NCBI RefSeq assembly: GCF_937123705.1
Contig: NZ_CAKZKO010000004.1
Coordinates: 1 to 64,000, forward strand
Source: an uncultured Paraglaciecola sp.
GTDB lineage: Bacteria > Pseudomonadota > Gammaproteobacteria > Enterobacterales > Alteromonadaceae
DNA: 64,000 nucleotides
Direction of reading: 5' to 3'
Below are positions 1 to 9,401 of the stretch, in pieces; the first letter of the stretch is position 1; the number at the start of each line of letters is the position of its first letter. The translations under genes were made by a program, and so were the position numbers. The notes under the pieces were generated by a model that saw only the letters and a list, made by a program, of their open reading frames with translations, ran no database searches and was not told where the DNA came from.

Positions 1-188
1 CGTTGGTTTAACACCTCACCAGCATCAGACGTGGCACTGGTGGCCATAGCAGCCACATTGCTGTCTTTTACTTGAAATACCTTAATCGCTACCTGCTCAC
101 CTAAGCGCGGGTCTTCGGCCAAATACACCGCCCCAAAGCCGCCGGCACCAAGCTCTTTGATGATTTTGTATTTGCCTATTTGCTGCAT
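1..188 (-). CDS. Hanks-type Ser/Thr protein kinase, N-terminal part only (runs off the left edge)
   Basis: Only the first 62 codons are in the window. They encode the start of a kinase N-lobe: the glycine-rich loop [16 protein letters not shown] and the lysine-containing VAIKVF strand. The ATG (186-188) lies one base after the TGA of the upstream kinase gene (190-2499), so the two are almost certainly co-transcribed and translationally coupled. The protein differs at only one of about 62 residues from the truncated kinase at 12722-13207, and the DNA differs at roughly 14 positions, so these two are recent duplicates. The C-terminal module, which distinguishes the members of this kinase family, cannot be seen. 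Confidence 0.9.
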   Translation of the reverse strand, partial: MQQIGKYKIIKELGAGGFGAVYLAEDPRLGEQVAIKVFQVKDSNVAAMATSATSDAGEVLNQ

Positions 189-189
189 G

Positions 190-2499
190 TCAATTCCATA
201 AATTACGACGCTTCAGCGCTTTAATCGCATTGGCATGACCTTGCTCTGCCGCTTTGCGATACCAAACTACGGCTTGGTTATCATCTTGTGCAACGCCTTT
301 TCCAAGTTCAAACATAAGGCCAAGATTATATTGCGCATATACATAATCTTGCTCCGCTGCTTTGCGATACCAAGTCACTGCCTGATCATGATCTTGTGGA
401 ACACCTTCGCCGCGTTTATACATAAAACCGAGAGTATTTTGCGCAGGAGCATAGCCTTGCTTCGCAGCTTTACGATACCAAACCACCGCCTGCTCATCAT
501 CTTGCGCAACACCTAAACCACCATCATATCCAACACCAAGACTAAATTGCGCAAATGCATAACCTTGCTCCGCCGATTTGCGGAACCAATCCATTGCCCG
601 CTTACCGTCCTTTACAACACCTTCGCCATTTTTATACTTGGCACCTATTATAAATTGCGCCTCAGCATTCCCTTGCTCTGCTGCGGTTAAGTAACGTTTA
701 AATGCTTCAATATTTGAAGCCGAATGTACTGAGTTCTGAGCCACTTCCTTCACTAATATAATGCTATATTGGGTGTTAGCTTGATTTAAGGTTATCCATT
801 GCGTTTTACTGTTGTATCCTGTTTTAGATACCTTAATTTGATATTCACCTGCTTTAAGTTTAATGCCGTCGTAGTATTGAGGTTGAATGTTGAGTATTTG
901 TACTTTGGCATCACTAGGCGTGGGGTTAATGGTTAAAGGTATCTTGGCGTTTTGTAGAGTGTATTTCTCTTTGTCTTGCTGTAATCCGTTATTAATGGCT
1001 GACTTGTCGTTGATTGACTTCTGTTTGCTTAAGTGATTTTGCTCACCTTGATTGACTGCGTACACAAAAAAACAAATAATACCAATTAAAATTATTACTC
1101 CAATATTTTTCCTTGTCTTGCTAACGCCTTTATTTCTATGCTTTACGTGTGCCTTAGAATTATCAAATTGTTGTGGTGAAGTTTTTACATTTTTTTCTAT
1201 TTCTTTAAACTTAAGCTCTTGTTTATCTTCTTTTTGTTCATATTGCGCCTTAATACTCGATAAACGTGCACTCGCTTTTTCAGCAATTAACCCTACATTA
1301 CTAGCAGCGCTAATGAGTACTTGTGACGTTGAGTCATCTAAATCCCCCGCTTGCGCTTTTTGTTTAACTAAAGCAAGCCAGTTTTGTAGTGGTTTTAGTT
1401 TTGGCGCTAATTGTTCGCTGGTTTGCTGAATAAAACTATCTAATTTTGTTTTATCTAAACCCGCTATGGCGGCTAAAGCTTCGAGTTGAAAGTAATCTTG
1501 CTGAGGCACCTCGCCTTCGCGCAGTAATATTTCGGTGATTTTGTCTTGTAGCGGCTTAAGCTCAGCTTTGATATTGGTGGTGTTGTTACCTTCGTCTATC
1601 CAGGTGCCTGTGGCTTCGTCTTCTTCTTGCGCTGTTTCGCTCACGCCTTTTAAGGCTTGTTTAAACTGCTGTAAAAAAACAGAACCGTCTTGAGGGCGTT
1701 GCTCTTCGTGTTGAGATAATGCACTTTCAATCAAGTCATTGAGTGGCTGACCCAATTCTGGGCAGTAATTCACCATATCTTGGTATTTGCCTATTGGAAG
1801 TTGGCCGGTAAACATTCTATAGGCCACTACACCCACACTATACACATCACTGGCAGGCATAACGTGTTTGGCGCTTTCGCGCTGTTCCGGACTCATGTAG
1901 TTACGGCTGCCCATGCCTACGCCACTTTGGCTGTGTTCGGCATCGGGTAGCTTGGCGATGCCAAAGTCACACAGTTGCACGTTGTTTTGCTCATCAAATA
2001 ATATATTGGCGGGTTTAATGTCGCGATGTACTAAACCCGCTTGGTGCACTGCACTTAAGGCATCAAGAATTTGTTCGAGTATCACCATTGCCCGTTGACT
2101 GGCTAATTTACGTGGGTGTAAATGTTTCGGGGTGTCTTCTAATTTACCGCGACTAAAAGCGTCTTTGCCTATTTCTGTTTCTAATGATTTAGGCAAATAC
2201 GGCATCACGTAATACGGGGTACCATCAGGCATTTCATCGTAATCGCGGATATTAACAATATATGGGTTGGCTGAGAGCTTATGCAGGGTTTCTGCTTCGT
2301 CCATAAAACGTTTTTTAAGTACTCCAGCTGCATCGGTAGAGGCTGACGTAGCCGCCCCTGCTACGTTTTCATCTTTCACTTGGAATACTTTTATTGCCAC
2401 CTGTACGCTAGACAATTTAGGATCTTGTGCCAAATACACCGCGCCAAAACCACCGGCGCCAAGCTCCTTGATTATTTTGTATTTACCTATTCTTTCCAT
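190..2499 (-). CDS. Membrane Ser/Thr protein kinase with PEGA domain and Sel1 repeats
   Basis: 769 residues. The kinase domain (about 5-285) looks active: glycine-rich loop [10 protein letters not shown], Lys37 in VAIKV, HRD at 158-160, DFG at 178-180, activation segment with [11 protein letters not shown] conserved acidic/amphipathic juxtamembrane region (about 297-400) is shared with the other kinases here. One transmembrane helix (about 465-483) is followed outside by a PEGA domain (about 520-585; motif [10 protein letters not shown]) and four Sel1 repeats (about 610-760; AEAQF, GxGV, [12 protein letters not shown]). Known PEGA and Sel1 modules bind surface structures or proteins, so the exported part is probably a sensor or scaffold and the kinase the cytoplasmic output; that is inference. 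The ATG at 2499 follows a non-coding stretch. The gene ends one base before the next kinase start. Confidence 0.93.
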   Translation of the reverse strand: MERIGKYKIIKELGAGGFGAVYLAQDPKLSSVQVAIKVFQVKDENVAGAATSASTDAAGVLKKRFMDEAETLHKLSANPYIVNIRDYDEMPDGTPYYVMPYLPKSLETEIGKDAFSRGKLEDTPKHLHPRKLASQRAMVILEQILDALSAVHQAGLVHRDIKPANILFDEQNNVQLCDFGIAKLPDAEHSQSGVGMGSRNYMSPEQRESAKHVMPASDVYSVGVVAYRMFTGQLPIGKYQDMVNYCPELGQPLNDLIESALSQHEEQRPQDGSVFLQQFKQALKGVSETAQEEDEATGTWIDEGNNTTNIKAELKPLQDKITEILLREGEVPQQDYFQLEALAAIAGLDKTKLDSFIQQTSEQLAPKLKPLQNWLALVKQKAQAGDLDDSTSQVLISAASNVGLIAEKASARLSSIKAQYEQKEDKQELKFKEIEKNVKTSPQQFDNSKAHVKHRNKGVSKTRKNIGVIILIGIICFFVYAVNQGEQNHLSKQKSINDKSAINNGLQQDKEKYTLQNAKIPLTINPTPSDAKVQILNIQPQYYDGIKLKAGEYQIKVSKTGYNSKTQWITLNQANTQYSIILVKEVAQNSVHSASNIEAFKRYLTAAEQGNAEAQFIIGAKYKNGEGVVKDGKRAMDWFRKSAEQGYAFAQFSLGVGYDGGLGVAQDDEQAVVWYRKAAKQGYAPAQNTLGFMYKRGEGVPQDHDQAVTWYRKAAEQDYVYAQYNLGLMFELGKGVAQDDNQAVVWYRKAAEQGHANAIKALKRRNLWN
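220..672 (-). repeat. Four tandem Sel1 repeats within the kinase gene
   Basis: The 3' end of the 190-2499 gene is built from four copies of a unit of about 108 bp (36 residues) with the pattern A-x-AQ-x-x-LG-x-x-Y-x-x-G-x-GV-x-x-D-x-x-x-AV-x-W-Y-RKAA. The copies are similar enough at DNA level that unit gain or loss by slippage is plausible. Confidence 0.85.
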
Positions 2500-2623
2500 T
2501 GAACAATATCACTTATAAAACAGCATCTTAGTGTGCAAATACTATACAAACCAAAACCAAGGCACAATACTTTTAAGCGTACCTTGGCGCGCCACAATTA
2601 ATAGTTGTGCTAAAGCTTTAATT

Positions 2624-3514
2624 TTACCAATTGTCTAAATCAAACTTTGTGTTTTTTTTAGGTTTAGGTAGTTTGCTAATAGTCACTACCTGCCCATTAA
2701 GTTGTAACGCGCCATTAAGAGCAAGCTCGTTTAACATTCGATGTAAATTACGCTTCAATTTTGGGCGAGCAATGCTCGACTGATACCAATATTCGGTACT
2801 GTGCTGGCTAGTATTTACGAGTCTCACTTGTTTCAGGCCACTAAAAATATCAAGGTAGGGCTGAATGTCGGAAATATCATTCTGGCTAAAGCCATTAAAA
2901 ACAAGGGAGTAAACTTGAATAGGGGTTTGTTGTTTTATCGGGCTGGGGTAGTTTACCGCTGAGTGAGATGGAATATCAGCTAATACAAATGCCGCTACGT
3001 CGCCTGCTGCTGCTTTTAGAGACTCACCTATTTTTTCAATAAAACAGCTACGAGAACAGTCAGGTGATGCATTGATCTTATTGCCAGAGATAGATCCTGT
3101 TCCTAGCATACGGCCACTGTTTGGATTTAATGTTTGTACTGAGATTAAGGTTGAAATACCAGTAGTGTGGGATTGTTGGTTAATATTGGCATCAGCACTA
3201 ATAATTATCACATAATCTAAAGTGCGTTTGCGTTGAGAACGAGCCATGTCGATTAAGGCAGCTTTGGTTCGGGCTTGGTTGCGATTAAAATCATCCATAA
3301 AAAGTTGTGTTTCGTCGTACACGTTTAGCCCAGCTTGGCTTAAATCGCTGTTTATTGCGCTAACCAACCTACGCATAGCTCGGTTGTCGTAGGTAATTGC
3401 ATCGGCGCCGCTATCTTCTACCAATACCACAACATTTGCAGGAATTTTTGAAGAAGGCGCATTACTACAGCCCACAATAAAAATTATTAAAAGAGTTAAT
3501 AAAAGGGTTTTCAT
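2624..3514 (-). CDS. Exported lipoprotein of a three-member local family (function unknown)
   Basis: The start at about 3514 has AAGGA seven bases upstream and gives a lipoprotein signal peptide with lipobox IVGC; a TTG at 3556 is possible but would bury the signal. About 296 residues. It is a paralogue of the proteins at 4162-5067 and 8462-9343: all share a starting strand followed by an acidic stretch, RxV near ALxxxLxxxGxxVYDET, a central segment where a cytosolic-like alpha/beta domain reports on a tG-repeat strand (SGRMLGTGSI), a short Cys pair (DCSRSC), and a C-terminal half with YxSSIxxxKLxRxLxxML. The overall pattern recalls FlgO/CsgG/LpoB-type periplasmic alpha/beta domains, but I would not assign one. 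It ends in DLDNW, one of six exported locus proteins with C-terminal Trp. Confidence 0.75.
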   Translation of the reverse strand: MKTLLLTLLIIFIVGCSNAPSSKIPANVVVLVEDSGADAITYDNRAMRRLVSAINSDLSQAGLNVYDETQLFMDDFNRNQARTKAALIDMARSQRKRTLDYVIIISADANINQQSHTTGISTLISVQTLNPNSGRMLGTGSISGNKINASPDCSRSCFIEKIGESLKAAAGDVAAFVLADIPSHSAVNYPSPIKQQTPIQVYSLVFNGFSQNDISDIQPYLDIFSGLKQVRLVNTSQHSTEYWYQSSIARPKLKRNLHRMLNELALNGALQLNGQVVTISKLPKPKKNTKFDLDNW

Positions 3515-3587
3515 CTTTATTTTCCTTAATTCAATATAAATTGGCTGGTTATGCAATGTATTGGCAAATCATTTATTACGCCAATCG

Positions 3588-4157
3588 CTACCACTCAATT
3601 TTGACTTTTTCCTGAGAGTTGGATTGAGTTTGGCTATTTGTAGAAGCCATGCTTTCTCGACACGCTTTTACGTCGACTAAAGACACTTCGACTCGTCTAT
3701 GTTTTGCATCACTCTCAGCTAAGCCTGCTAGCAATGTGGTTTCACCACTGCCACTTGTGGATAATTGCGTAGCTGTTACTTGCGCCTGCGTCACTAACCA
3801 TTCTTTAACAGCTTTGGCTCTGGCATCAGACAAGATTAAATTCAATTTAGCGTTGCCGGTAGCATCAGTATGCCCTGTTAACTGTATTTGGCAGTTGTTT
3901 AAGCGCTTACCATTAAGTGCTTGACCAAGAATTTTTAACTGATCTGTTGCGCTATCTAACAACCGAGCAGAATTAACAGCAAATTGAATATTTAAGTTAA
4001 TACTGTGTTTTATACCGTCATGGTTTGCCATGAAATCTAGCGGGTTCAACGCTTGTTCTATATTGCTTAAATTCTGGTATTCAGGCCGTGACTCGTTTGC
4101 GTGAACTATTGCGCTGCTACTGAACAGCAACGCAACAAAAACACCTATTGATTTCAC
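3588..4157 (-). CDS. OmpA-family peptidoglycan-associated protein
   Basis: 189 residues, GTG start four bases after the stop of the upstream gene, so probably translationally coupled. A signal peptide (cleavage after about residue 20, IVHA-NE) is followed by an OmpA C-terminal domain (about 50-165) with the peptidoglycan-binding signature TGHTDATG, N and LS, then RA--VKEWL. There is no beta-barrel and no lipobox, so it should be a soluble periplasmic peptidoglycan-binding protein. Position between two members of an exported protein family suggests it tethers their assembly to the cell wall (inference). After the domain there is a Ser/Gln-rich tail ending in VKIEW. Confidence 0.85.
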   Translation of the reverse strand: MKSIGVFVALLFSSSAIVHANESRPEYQNLSNIEQALNPLDFMANHDGIKHSINLNIQFAVNSARLLDSATDQLKILGQALNGKRLNNCQIQLTGHTDATGNAKLNLILSDARAKAVKEWLVTQAQVTATQLSTSGSGETTLLAGLAESDAKHRRVEVSLVDVKACRESMASTNSQTQSNSQEKVKIEW

Positions 4158-4161
4158 TTAA

Positions 4162-5067
4162 TTACCAGCCATCTGATGATGAAGGCTTGTTACGCTTACC
4201 TCGTAGGCTAATACGTTTCATTACATAAGTATTACCTTCAAAGCTAATAGTGGCGCGCATATCAAGTTCAGCTAACATTTTTTTAAGGTTACGATTAAGC
4301 TTAGCGTTGCTGATACTAGAGCGGTACAGCATAACAGAGCGAGTGTGACGTTGCTCGGTAGGACGGTGGGATTCGTATCCTGAGAAAATCACCAAATACT
4401 CTTCAATTTCCATTACGTCTTCTGCACTAAATCCGTCAAACTCAAGGTAAAAATCACCTATCATGTCGTTTGTAGACGTACCTCTTTGTGCATTACCGTG
4501 CTGTCCATAGAGCTGCCAATCATATTTGGTGGCTAATACGTTTCCAAGCTCTTGGCCAAGTGTTTTGATTCCGTCACCCATTTCTTCAAGTATACATTCA
4601 CGATTGTCGCATCCGGCAGACACATTCCAAGAATACGGAGAGGTTTCAAAATTATCGATAAACTTACCTGAATGTACATTGAGAAGCTTACCTGTGACTC
4701 TTGCTCGGGCTTTTTTACTATAACCTGTATCTTTCATGCTGGCATAAATGCTGAATACGGCTACAACATCTATAGGTGGACGTGTCACTGAGCGTGCTAT
4801 GTCAATCAACTCACCATCAGTACGACGTACACGACCTTGTTTAAAGTTAGTTAGTGTTATCGCTGTTTCGTCATAAACATCAACAATATCGTTTAGTTCA
4901 GAATTCATACTAGCAATCACTCGTTTAAATACGCGACTGTTTCGTGGGATGGTGTCTTCGTCTGCATCATCACCCATAACCAGTAGATTTGGACTATCTG
5001 CGGCCTGAACCGGTAACAACATGCCTAATGTTAAAGTGAGTAGTAAAGATTTTAGTAAATGGTGCAT
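4162..5067 (-). CDS. Secreted protein of the three-member local family (function unknown)
   Basis: The preferred ATG at 5067 has AAGGA eight bases upstream and begins a clean signal peptide (HHLLKSLLLTLTLGMLLPVQA); an upstream in-frame start at 5151 would add 28 residues ahead of it. About 301 residues. It is closest to 8462-9343: both have VMGxxADxDxIPRxSRV, RRxDxEL-x-IARxVxxPxxD, RVxGxLLxVHxG, and a Cys pair (CDNREC here). The C-terminal half contains FDGFS, then YRSSISNAKLNRNLKKML. It ends in SSSDGW. It is the first gene of a minus-strand run (this gene, the OmpA protein, the lipoprotein paralogue, then possibly the kinases) that starts from the 5068-5548 intergenic region. Confidence 0.75.
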   Translation of the reverse strand: MHHLLKSLLLTLTLGMLLPVQAADSPNLLVMGDDADEDTIPRNSRVFKRVIASMNSELNDIVDVYDETAITLTNFKQGRVRRTDGELIDIARSVTRPPIDVVAVFSIYASMKDTGYSKKARARVTGKLLNVHSGKFIDNFETSPYSWNVSAGCDNRECILEEMGDGIKTLGQELGNVLATKYDWQLYGQHGNAQRGTSTNDMIGDFYLEFDGFSAEDVMEIEEYLVIFSGYESHRPTEQRHTRSVMLYRSSISNAKLNRNLKKMLAELDMRATISFEGNTYVMKRISLRGKRNKPSSSDGW

Positions 5068-5548
5068 ATGTATTTCCTTGTTTTCATTTAGTAGTTTGCT
5101 GCTATCAATGCATATAAAATTTTTTGAGGCTTTTTTTATATTCTTTGTCATTTATAAAAAATAATTGAGTTATTTCAATTTCTAAATGGGATACATGCAA
5201 CGAAATTTGCCCACAACAAATTGAATATAACAAAAGAAAATCTTTGGTCGGCTATAAATTTATGATGTTATTGCTTATTTTAAAAGCACTTTTCACTTAT
5301 TTCGGTGATTATTGTTACCCTGTTTGATTGGAACCAAACGTTTCATACGTCAAAAGCGCCATATTATAGAATTCAAATTTCGGCTAATAACACATCACTT
5401 TGATTAACAATTGAGCTTTCCAAAAAAATCAAGTAGCGTTAGTAAATTAGAAATTTTGCACGTTAATTTAAAAGCAACGAATAACATAACCCTCAAAAAC
5501 TTTGATACCCCTAAGAATCTAAGTAACTAAAATGAGGCAAGGAACGGC
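5068..5548. promoter_or_regulatory. Divergent intergenic region between the two exported-protein operons
   Basis: About 480 bp, very AT-rich, with no convincing coding sequence. It separates the minus-strand run beginning at 5067 from the plus-strand run beginning at 5549 and must hold both promoters. The clearest element is an inverted repeat, GTTTG at 5322-5326 and CAAAC at 5335-5339, inside TTGGAACCAA, which could be an operator. No consensus promoter can be placed with confidence by eye. Confidence 0.45.
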
Positions 5549-6790
5549 ATGAAATTGTTTGGGACTAAACAATCCAAAAAGCGATTTAACAATAGGTTCT
5601 ATAAAAACTTTTTTGTTTTTATTTATTGTTTTTTTATATCGTTTGCAAGCCGCGCTCAACTTATTGAAAATGAACCATTTATAGAAACACTGGCTTTTAG
5701 TGGCATTACTTTTCAAGGAGGAAAACCCGAACGCGCTTCGTTATATCCTTTTAGTAGTGCCTTGGTAGAAGAGCATCAGTTAGCCCGAAACCTGTTTACT
5801 ATGTTAAAAACTGATCCCCCTGCTAATTTTCAGATTTCTCCGCGAATATTAGATAAGGATAAGGGGCAGCGCTTTGCTATCGCGTTAATGATTGACGGTG
5901 AATATATTAGTGAAGAAAGCTTTGTTGTTGATGGAGTTCGGCAGCATCGTCTAATGGCTGCACTGTCTGCGCAGATAGTCATGTTTGATGTTATACATTC
6001 TCAATTTATTGCTGCATTTCCACTTAAGCCAGTTGACTTACGTTCGATATACAATCGCCCTCCTACTCAACAACAAATTAAACAACAGATATTGAAGTTA
6101 TTAGTCAAAGGGGGAAGTGAAATTCCTAGTTTGTTGCAACAATTTGTGAGACTGCTCAAAGATTCACAAGGCCCTAAAAGCGCAGGTTTGGCTCAGTTGG
6201 CAGTGAGTTCAGTTACCATTAAAGACAAAGCGCAAAGTATTCTACCCAAGATTTTTAAAGAGAAAAACAACGGAGCTTTAAAACGTTTTGTGGCGCAGCA
6301 ATTATTAAAAAATATTTCTCAACAATGGCAAGTGGCTACTCAGCCTTATGTTGTTGATGCCAGTATATTAAAAATGCAAAGTCGCTTTACAGGTAAAGAT
6401 GTGACCTTCAATTTAGAGCTTCCTAAACCGCTATTTTCCATCGATTACACATTGCGGGGGTTCAAAAATGTGGTTCTCGACAAAAAAAAATCGGGTGAAA
6501 CCGTATTATTTGTGAGTTTTTCCAAATTTGATGTTTCAAAAACAAGTAAAGGAAAAGAAACTGTTTTTAGCAATAACTTGAAAAATGCAGTGAGTAAAGT
6601 TATTCCACGATCACTTGATAATATCGATGAATGGGCCGCATACCGAGAATCATTATTGGCTTTACTTCAAAAAACCTCATCAGATTTACACAACTCTCGT
6701 AGTGAGTTTTATAAAGCACAGAGCATAAATTCTAAGGTTAAAAAACAAATAGTAAAATTGGAAAAGGCTTATCAATTATGCAAACTCTAA
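5549..6790 (+). CDS. Exported protein of unknown function, first gene of the plus-strand block
   Basis: 413 residues. ATG at 5549 with AAGGA six bases upstream. The N-terminus is basic (about 1-20) followed by a hydrophobic stretch (FFVFIYCFFISFASRAQ), which is a signal peptide or N-terminal anchor. The rest is mixed alpha/beta with no Cys-rich or catalytic motif I recognise; the last about 60 residues are rich in Lys, Gln and Ser with coiled-coil-like spacing. The reading frame overlaps the next gene by 13 bases, so the two are probably made together. No family is recognised. Confidence 0.7.
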   Translation: MKLFGTKQSKKRFNNRFYKNFFVFIYCFFISFASRAQLIENEPFIETLAFSGITFQGGKPERASLYPFSSALVEEHQLARNLFTMLKTDPPANFQISPRILDKDKGQRFAIALMIDGEYISEESFVVDGVRQHRLMAALSAQIVMFDVIHSQFIAAFPLKPVDLRSIYNRPPTQQQIKQQILKLLVKGGSEIPSLLQQFVRLLKDSQGPKSAGLAQLAVSSVTIKDKAQSILPKIFKEKNNGALKRFVAQQLLKNISQQWQVATQPYVVDASILKMQSRFTGKDVTFNLELPKPLFSIDYTLRGFKNVVLDKKKSGETVLFVSFSKFDVSKTSKGKETVFSNNLKNAVSKVIPRSLDNIDEWAAYRESLLALLQKTSSDLHNSRSEFYKAQSINSKVKKQIVKLEKAYQLCKL

Positions 6791-7698
6791 ACAAACTCGC
6801 AGTGGTTTTTCTTTGTATTTTTTCAATGTTTTTGCACGCAGAGCAAGTTATAAGTGGTGTATCAATATTACCCATTCAAGGAAAAATAAACGATGAAATG
6901 CAACAACAAGGAATAAAAGAAGCGTTAGCAAATGGGGTGCGTCAATACTTTTCAGAAAACGAGCCAGGCTACTTACCTTTTTTTACAAAGCACACTACGC
7001 AAAAACAAATAGTGAAACGAATATTTGAGTTAGTGGGCAAGTACCAAGTCATAGAGCAGTCAAAAGAAAATGGAATGCTAAGTACTGAGGTGAGAGCAAT
7101 TCTTAAGGTTGAGCAACTAAAACAAAGACTAGCAAAATTTAGCACAATAAAACGCGTAACAAACGATACTCAGCGTTCGCAATTTGCTTTTGTTTTTTTG
7201 GCTAGAGTGAAATCTGACAACGGTTACAAACACTTGGAAATTAGTAGTGATATTGAAGCGCCAATTCAAAAGGTTTTTATACAAAATGGCTATAAAGTAC
7301 TATCCAATCATCAATTTGAACGATTAACAGGTAATGCTTTTAATCACTCATTAATGGAACAAAACTTTGTTAGAGACGGCAGCGTAGATTGGGATAAAGC
7401 CAGCTTAGCGGCTTACATGACGGCTGAATTAGGCAGTAATTTATACACAGTAGTGGGGACTTTCGAAATCGAAGAGGAAGAAAGAAACGAATTTGAACCA
7501 GACTTACAAACAATCTCAATCCGAGCCTTTGGACAAGTCAATGATATCACTAACGATAACGTCGGAACTTCAGCATCATTTGAGAAAAAATTTCAAGGGC
7601 TTTCATATTCAACTTTGATTCACGAAGCCCTGCACGAAGCCGGTCAACAAATTGCAACTCAATTAAACAATTCATTAATATCAAATGAAATATTCTAA
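6778..7698 (+). CDS. Secreted protein, weakly FlgT-N-like
   Basis: 306 residues with a short signal peptide (cleavage after HAEQ region, about residue 21). The mature N-terminus (VISGVSILPIQG, then a helix with GIKEALANGVRQYF) has the strand-helix pattern of FlgT/LPP20-type periplasmic domains, in which a glycine-led strand is followed by a long helix starting from an alanine-rich segment. This is a weak similarity. The start codon lies inside the end of the upstream gene, with AAGG nine bases before it. The following lipoprotein gene starts 12 bases downstream. Function unknown. Confidence 0.65.
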   Translation: MQTLNKLAVVFLCIFSMFLHAEQVISGVSILPIQGKINDEMQQQGIKEALANGVRQYFSENEPGYLPFFTKHTTQKQIVKRIFELVGKYQVIEQSKENGMLSTEVRAILKVEQLKQRLAKFSTIKRVTNDTQRSQFAFVFLARVKSDNGYKHLEISSDIEAPIQKVFIQNGYKVLSNHQFERLTGNAFNHSLMEQNFVRDGSVDWDKASLAAYMTAELGSNLYTVVGTFEIEEEERNEFEPDLQTISIRAFGQVNDITNDNVGTSASFEKKFQGLSYSTLIHEALHEAGQQIATQLNNSLISNEIF

Positions 7699-7710
7699 AA
7701 GGAAACATCA

Positions 7711-8439
7711 ATGAAGATTAGAGCCCTAGTAGTACTTGTTACAGCGTTGTCACTTTCTGCATGCCAAAGTACTTTAGAAAGTACAATGAGCACTATTTCT
7801 ACAGCTGCAACAAATGTAGTTAGTAATGTGATGAGTGAGTCTAATGAGCCCTCACAAGAAAACTTATCAAAACAGTTTAGAATTAACCCCGCTCTTGCAA
7901 GTCAGGATCATCTGTTAGCTGCATATGGCACCTCAGTTATTTTAATGTTTACAGCACAAGAAGTATGGTTAGATGCCATGGGAAATGAAGAAGGTGCAGC
8001 GCAATTAAGAACTGAACGGATAGCGTTAGAGAATGGGTCGGTCATTGATTCAGATGCGATTGATCGTTTTACTGAACTAAGTCAAGAAACAAAGGTACTT
8101 ATTGAAGAAACAGGAGAAAAAGAAGAAGCTATGTCTGACAAAGGAAAGTTAAAATTTGCGGCAGGTTGGGTACCCTACTTGGCTGGACTCTATCAAACTC
8201 GTGCTGTGGTCATGAAATCTTCAGATTATGCATCTGAAATCAATCGTTCCAAAGGTAACGTTAATTCACTACTTAGTAATGCCAAGAAAACCTTAATATT
8301 AACAACCTTTGTTCAATCATCTCCTGCATTTTTAAAAGTACAATATGATACTTTTGGACTAATTATGGACTATGCACGAGAGCAAGATATTGAAATCCCT
8401 GCTGATGCCAATTCGGTTTTACGTGACATCGAATTGTAG
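7711..8439 (+). CDS. Lipoprotein of unknown function
   Basis: 242 residues, ATG with AAAAGGAAA upstream. Signal peptide with lipobox LSAC (Cys at about 18), then a low-complexity Ser/Thr/Asn linker, then a mostly helical domain with an acidic middle. Residue +2 after the Cys is Gln, not Asp, so outer-membrane sorting is expected under the E. coli rule. No family recognised. It sits in an operon with two other exported proteins upstream and the paralogue at 8462 downstream. Confidence 0.75.
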   Translation: MKIRALVVLVTALSLSACQSTLESTMSTISTAATNVVSNVMSESNEPSQENLSKQFRINPALASQDHLLAAYGTSVILMFTAQEVWLDAMGNEEGAAQLRTERIALENGSVIDSDAIDRFTELSQETKVLIEETGEKEEAMSDKGKLKFAAGWVPYLAGLYQTRAVVMKSSDYASEINRSKGNVNSLLSNAKKTLILTTFVQSSPAFLKVQYDTFGLIMDYAREQDIEIPADANSVLRDIEL

Positions 8440-8461
8440 TTTATCTATTGAGCTAAAACAG

Positions 8462-9343
8462 ATGATTTTAAAAGTTGCCCTTTTGATTTTACCCATTGTT
8501 ATTTGCGGGTTGATACCAACGTCTAGCAAAGCTACGGGATCTCTTAACTTTATAGTTATGGGAGAAAACGCAGATCCTGATTCGATACCGCGCCATAGCC
8601 GTGTGTACGCTCGGGTACAAAATGCGCTCAAAGAACAGTTAAATGGGTATGGATACAATGTATTTGATGAAGTGGCTGCCACCAAAGGAATGTTGGCCAA
8701 TAAAAAAATTCGTCGCAGTGACAACGAACTGTTAAGCATTGCACGTACAGTTAGAGAGCCCTCAATGGATTTAGTGGTGTTATTCACAATATATGCCCGT
8801 ATTGTTGAAACTGAGTTAATGAATAAAATTGAGGCTCGGGTAGGCGGAAGGTTGCTTAGTGTACATACTGGCGAACAACTAGGAAGTTTTGAGTCTAGTT
8901 CGCCCCGCTCATGGCTTGCTGAAGCGAAATGTGATGTTCAATGTGTACAACGAACTTTAGGTTTGAACAGTCAATATCTCGCTAATGATGTGGGCGCAGT
9001 GTTGGCTGAACAAATGTCATATATCATTTCCCAAGGGTTTATCAGAAAATATTTACTTCGCTTTAATGATCTAGGCCTTGAGGAAGTTGAGGAGCTACAG
9101 TTAAAACTAACAGCTTTTGAAGGGCATAAGAGTTTAGTTATAAGCAACGGGCGCAAGCAACCGGAAATTTGGTACGAAACCATTTTTTCACCTTCTAAAA
9201 TGCAGAACGAATTACTTAAATTAATTCGCGTAAAGCATCCTTCAGCTCAAATTAGTCGCACCAACAATGTGCTGATTGTGACAAAAAACGTCCTCGAACC
9301 TACAAGTGAAATTAAGCTAAAACCTGTAGAAAGTGATTGGTAA
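8462..9343 (+). CDS. Secreted protein of the three-member local family (function unknown)
   Basis: The chosen ATG at 8462 begins the signal peptide (ILKVALLILPIVICG, cleavage near SSKA-TG) and lies 22 bases after the preceding stop; a longer frame opens at 8372 but overlaps the upstream gene and adds a non-signal extension. About 293 residues. It is the closest relative of 4162-5067: VMGENADPDSIPRHSRV, RRSDNELLSIARTV, GGRLLSVHTG, and a Cys pair (CDVQC). Its last residues are VESDW. Having one copy on each side of the divergent promoter region suggests an ancestral duplication followed by splitting of the two operons. Confidence 0.75.
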   Translation: MILKVALLILPIVICGLIPTSSKATGSLNFIVMGENADPDSIPRHSRVYARVQNALKEQLNGYGYNVFDEVAATKGMLANKKIRRSDNELLSIARTVREPSMDLVVLFTIYARIVETELMNKIEARVGGRLLSVHTGEQLGSFESSSPRSWLAEAKCDVQCVQRTLGLNSQYLANDVGAVLAEQMSYIISQGFIRKYLLRFNDLGLEEVEELQLKLTAFEGHKSLVISNGRKQPEIWYETIFSPSKMQNELLKLIRVKHPSAQISRTNNVLIVTKNVLEPTSEIKLKPVESDW

Positions 9344-9401
9344 ATCAGAGTGAATGATAATTTTTCTCAAATGTGTGTATAACCTTTGGTAGTCAAATTA
9401 A

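Noticed and set aside
235-516. Plus-strand open frame over the Sel1 repeats (and similar frames over the other kinases)
   Set aside because: It lies antisense within a clear kinase gene, has no ribosome binding site, and repeats only because the Sel1 DNA repeats.
8419-8787. Minus-strand open frame over the 8462-9343 gene
   Set aside because: Antisense to a gene with signal peptide and two paralogues; no motif of its own.
2624-9343. C-terminal Trp as the outer-membrane beta-barrel signal
   Set aside because: None of the proteins has barrel-like strands through the end; one is an OmpA periplasmic domain and two are soluble proteases.
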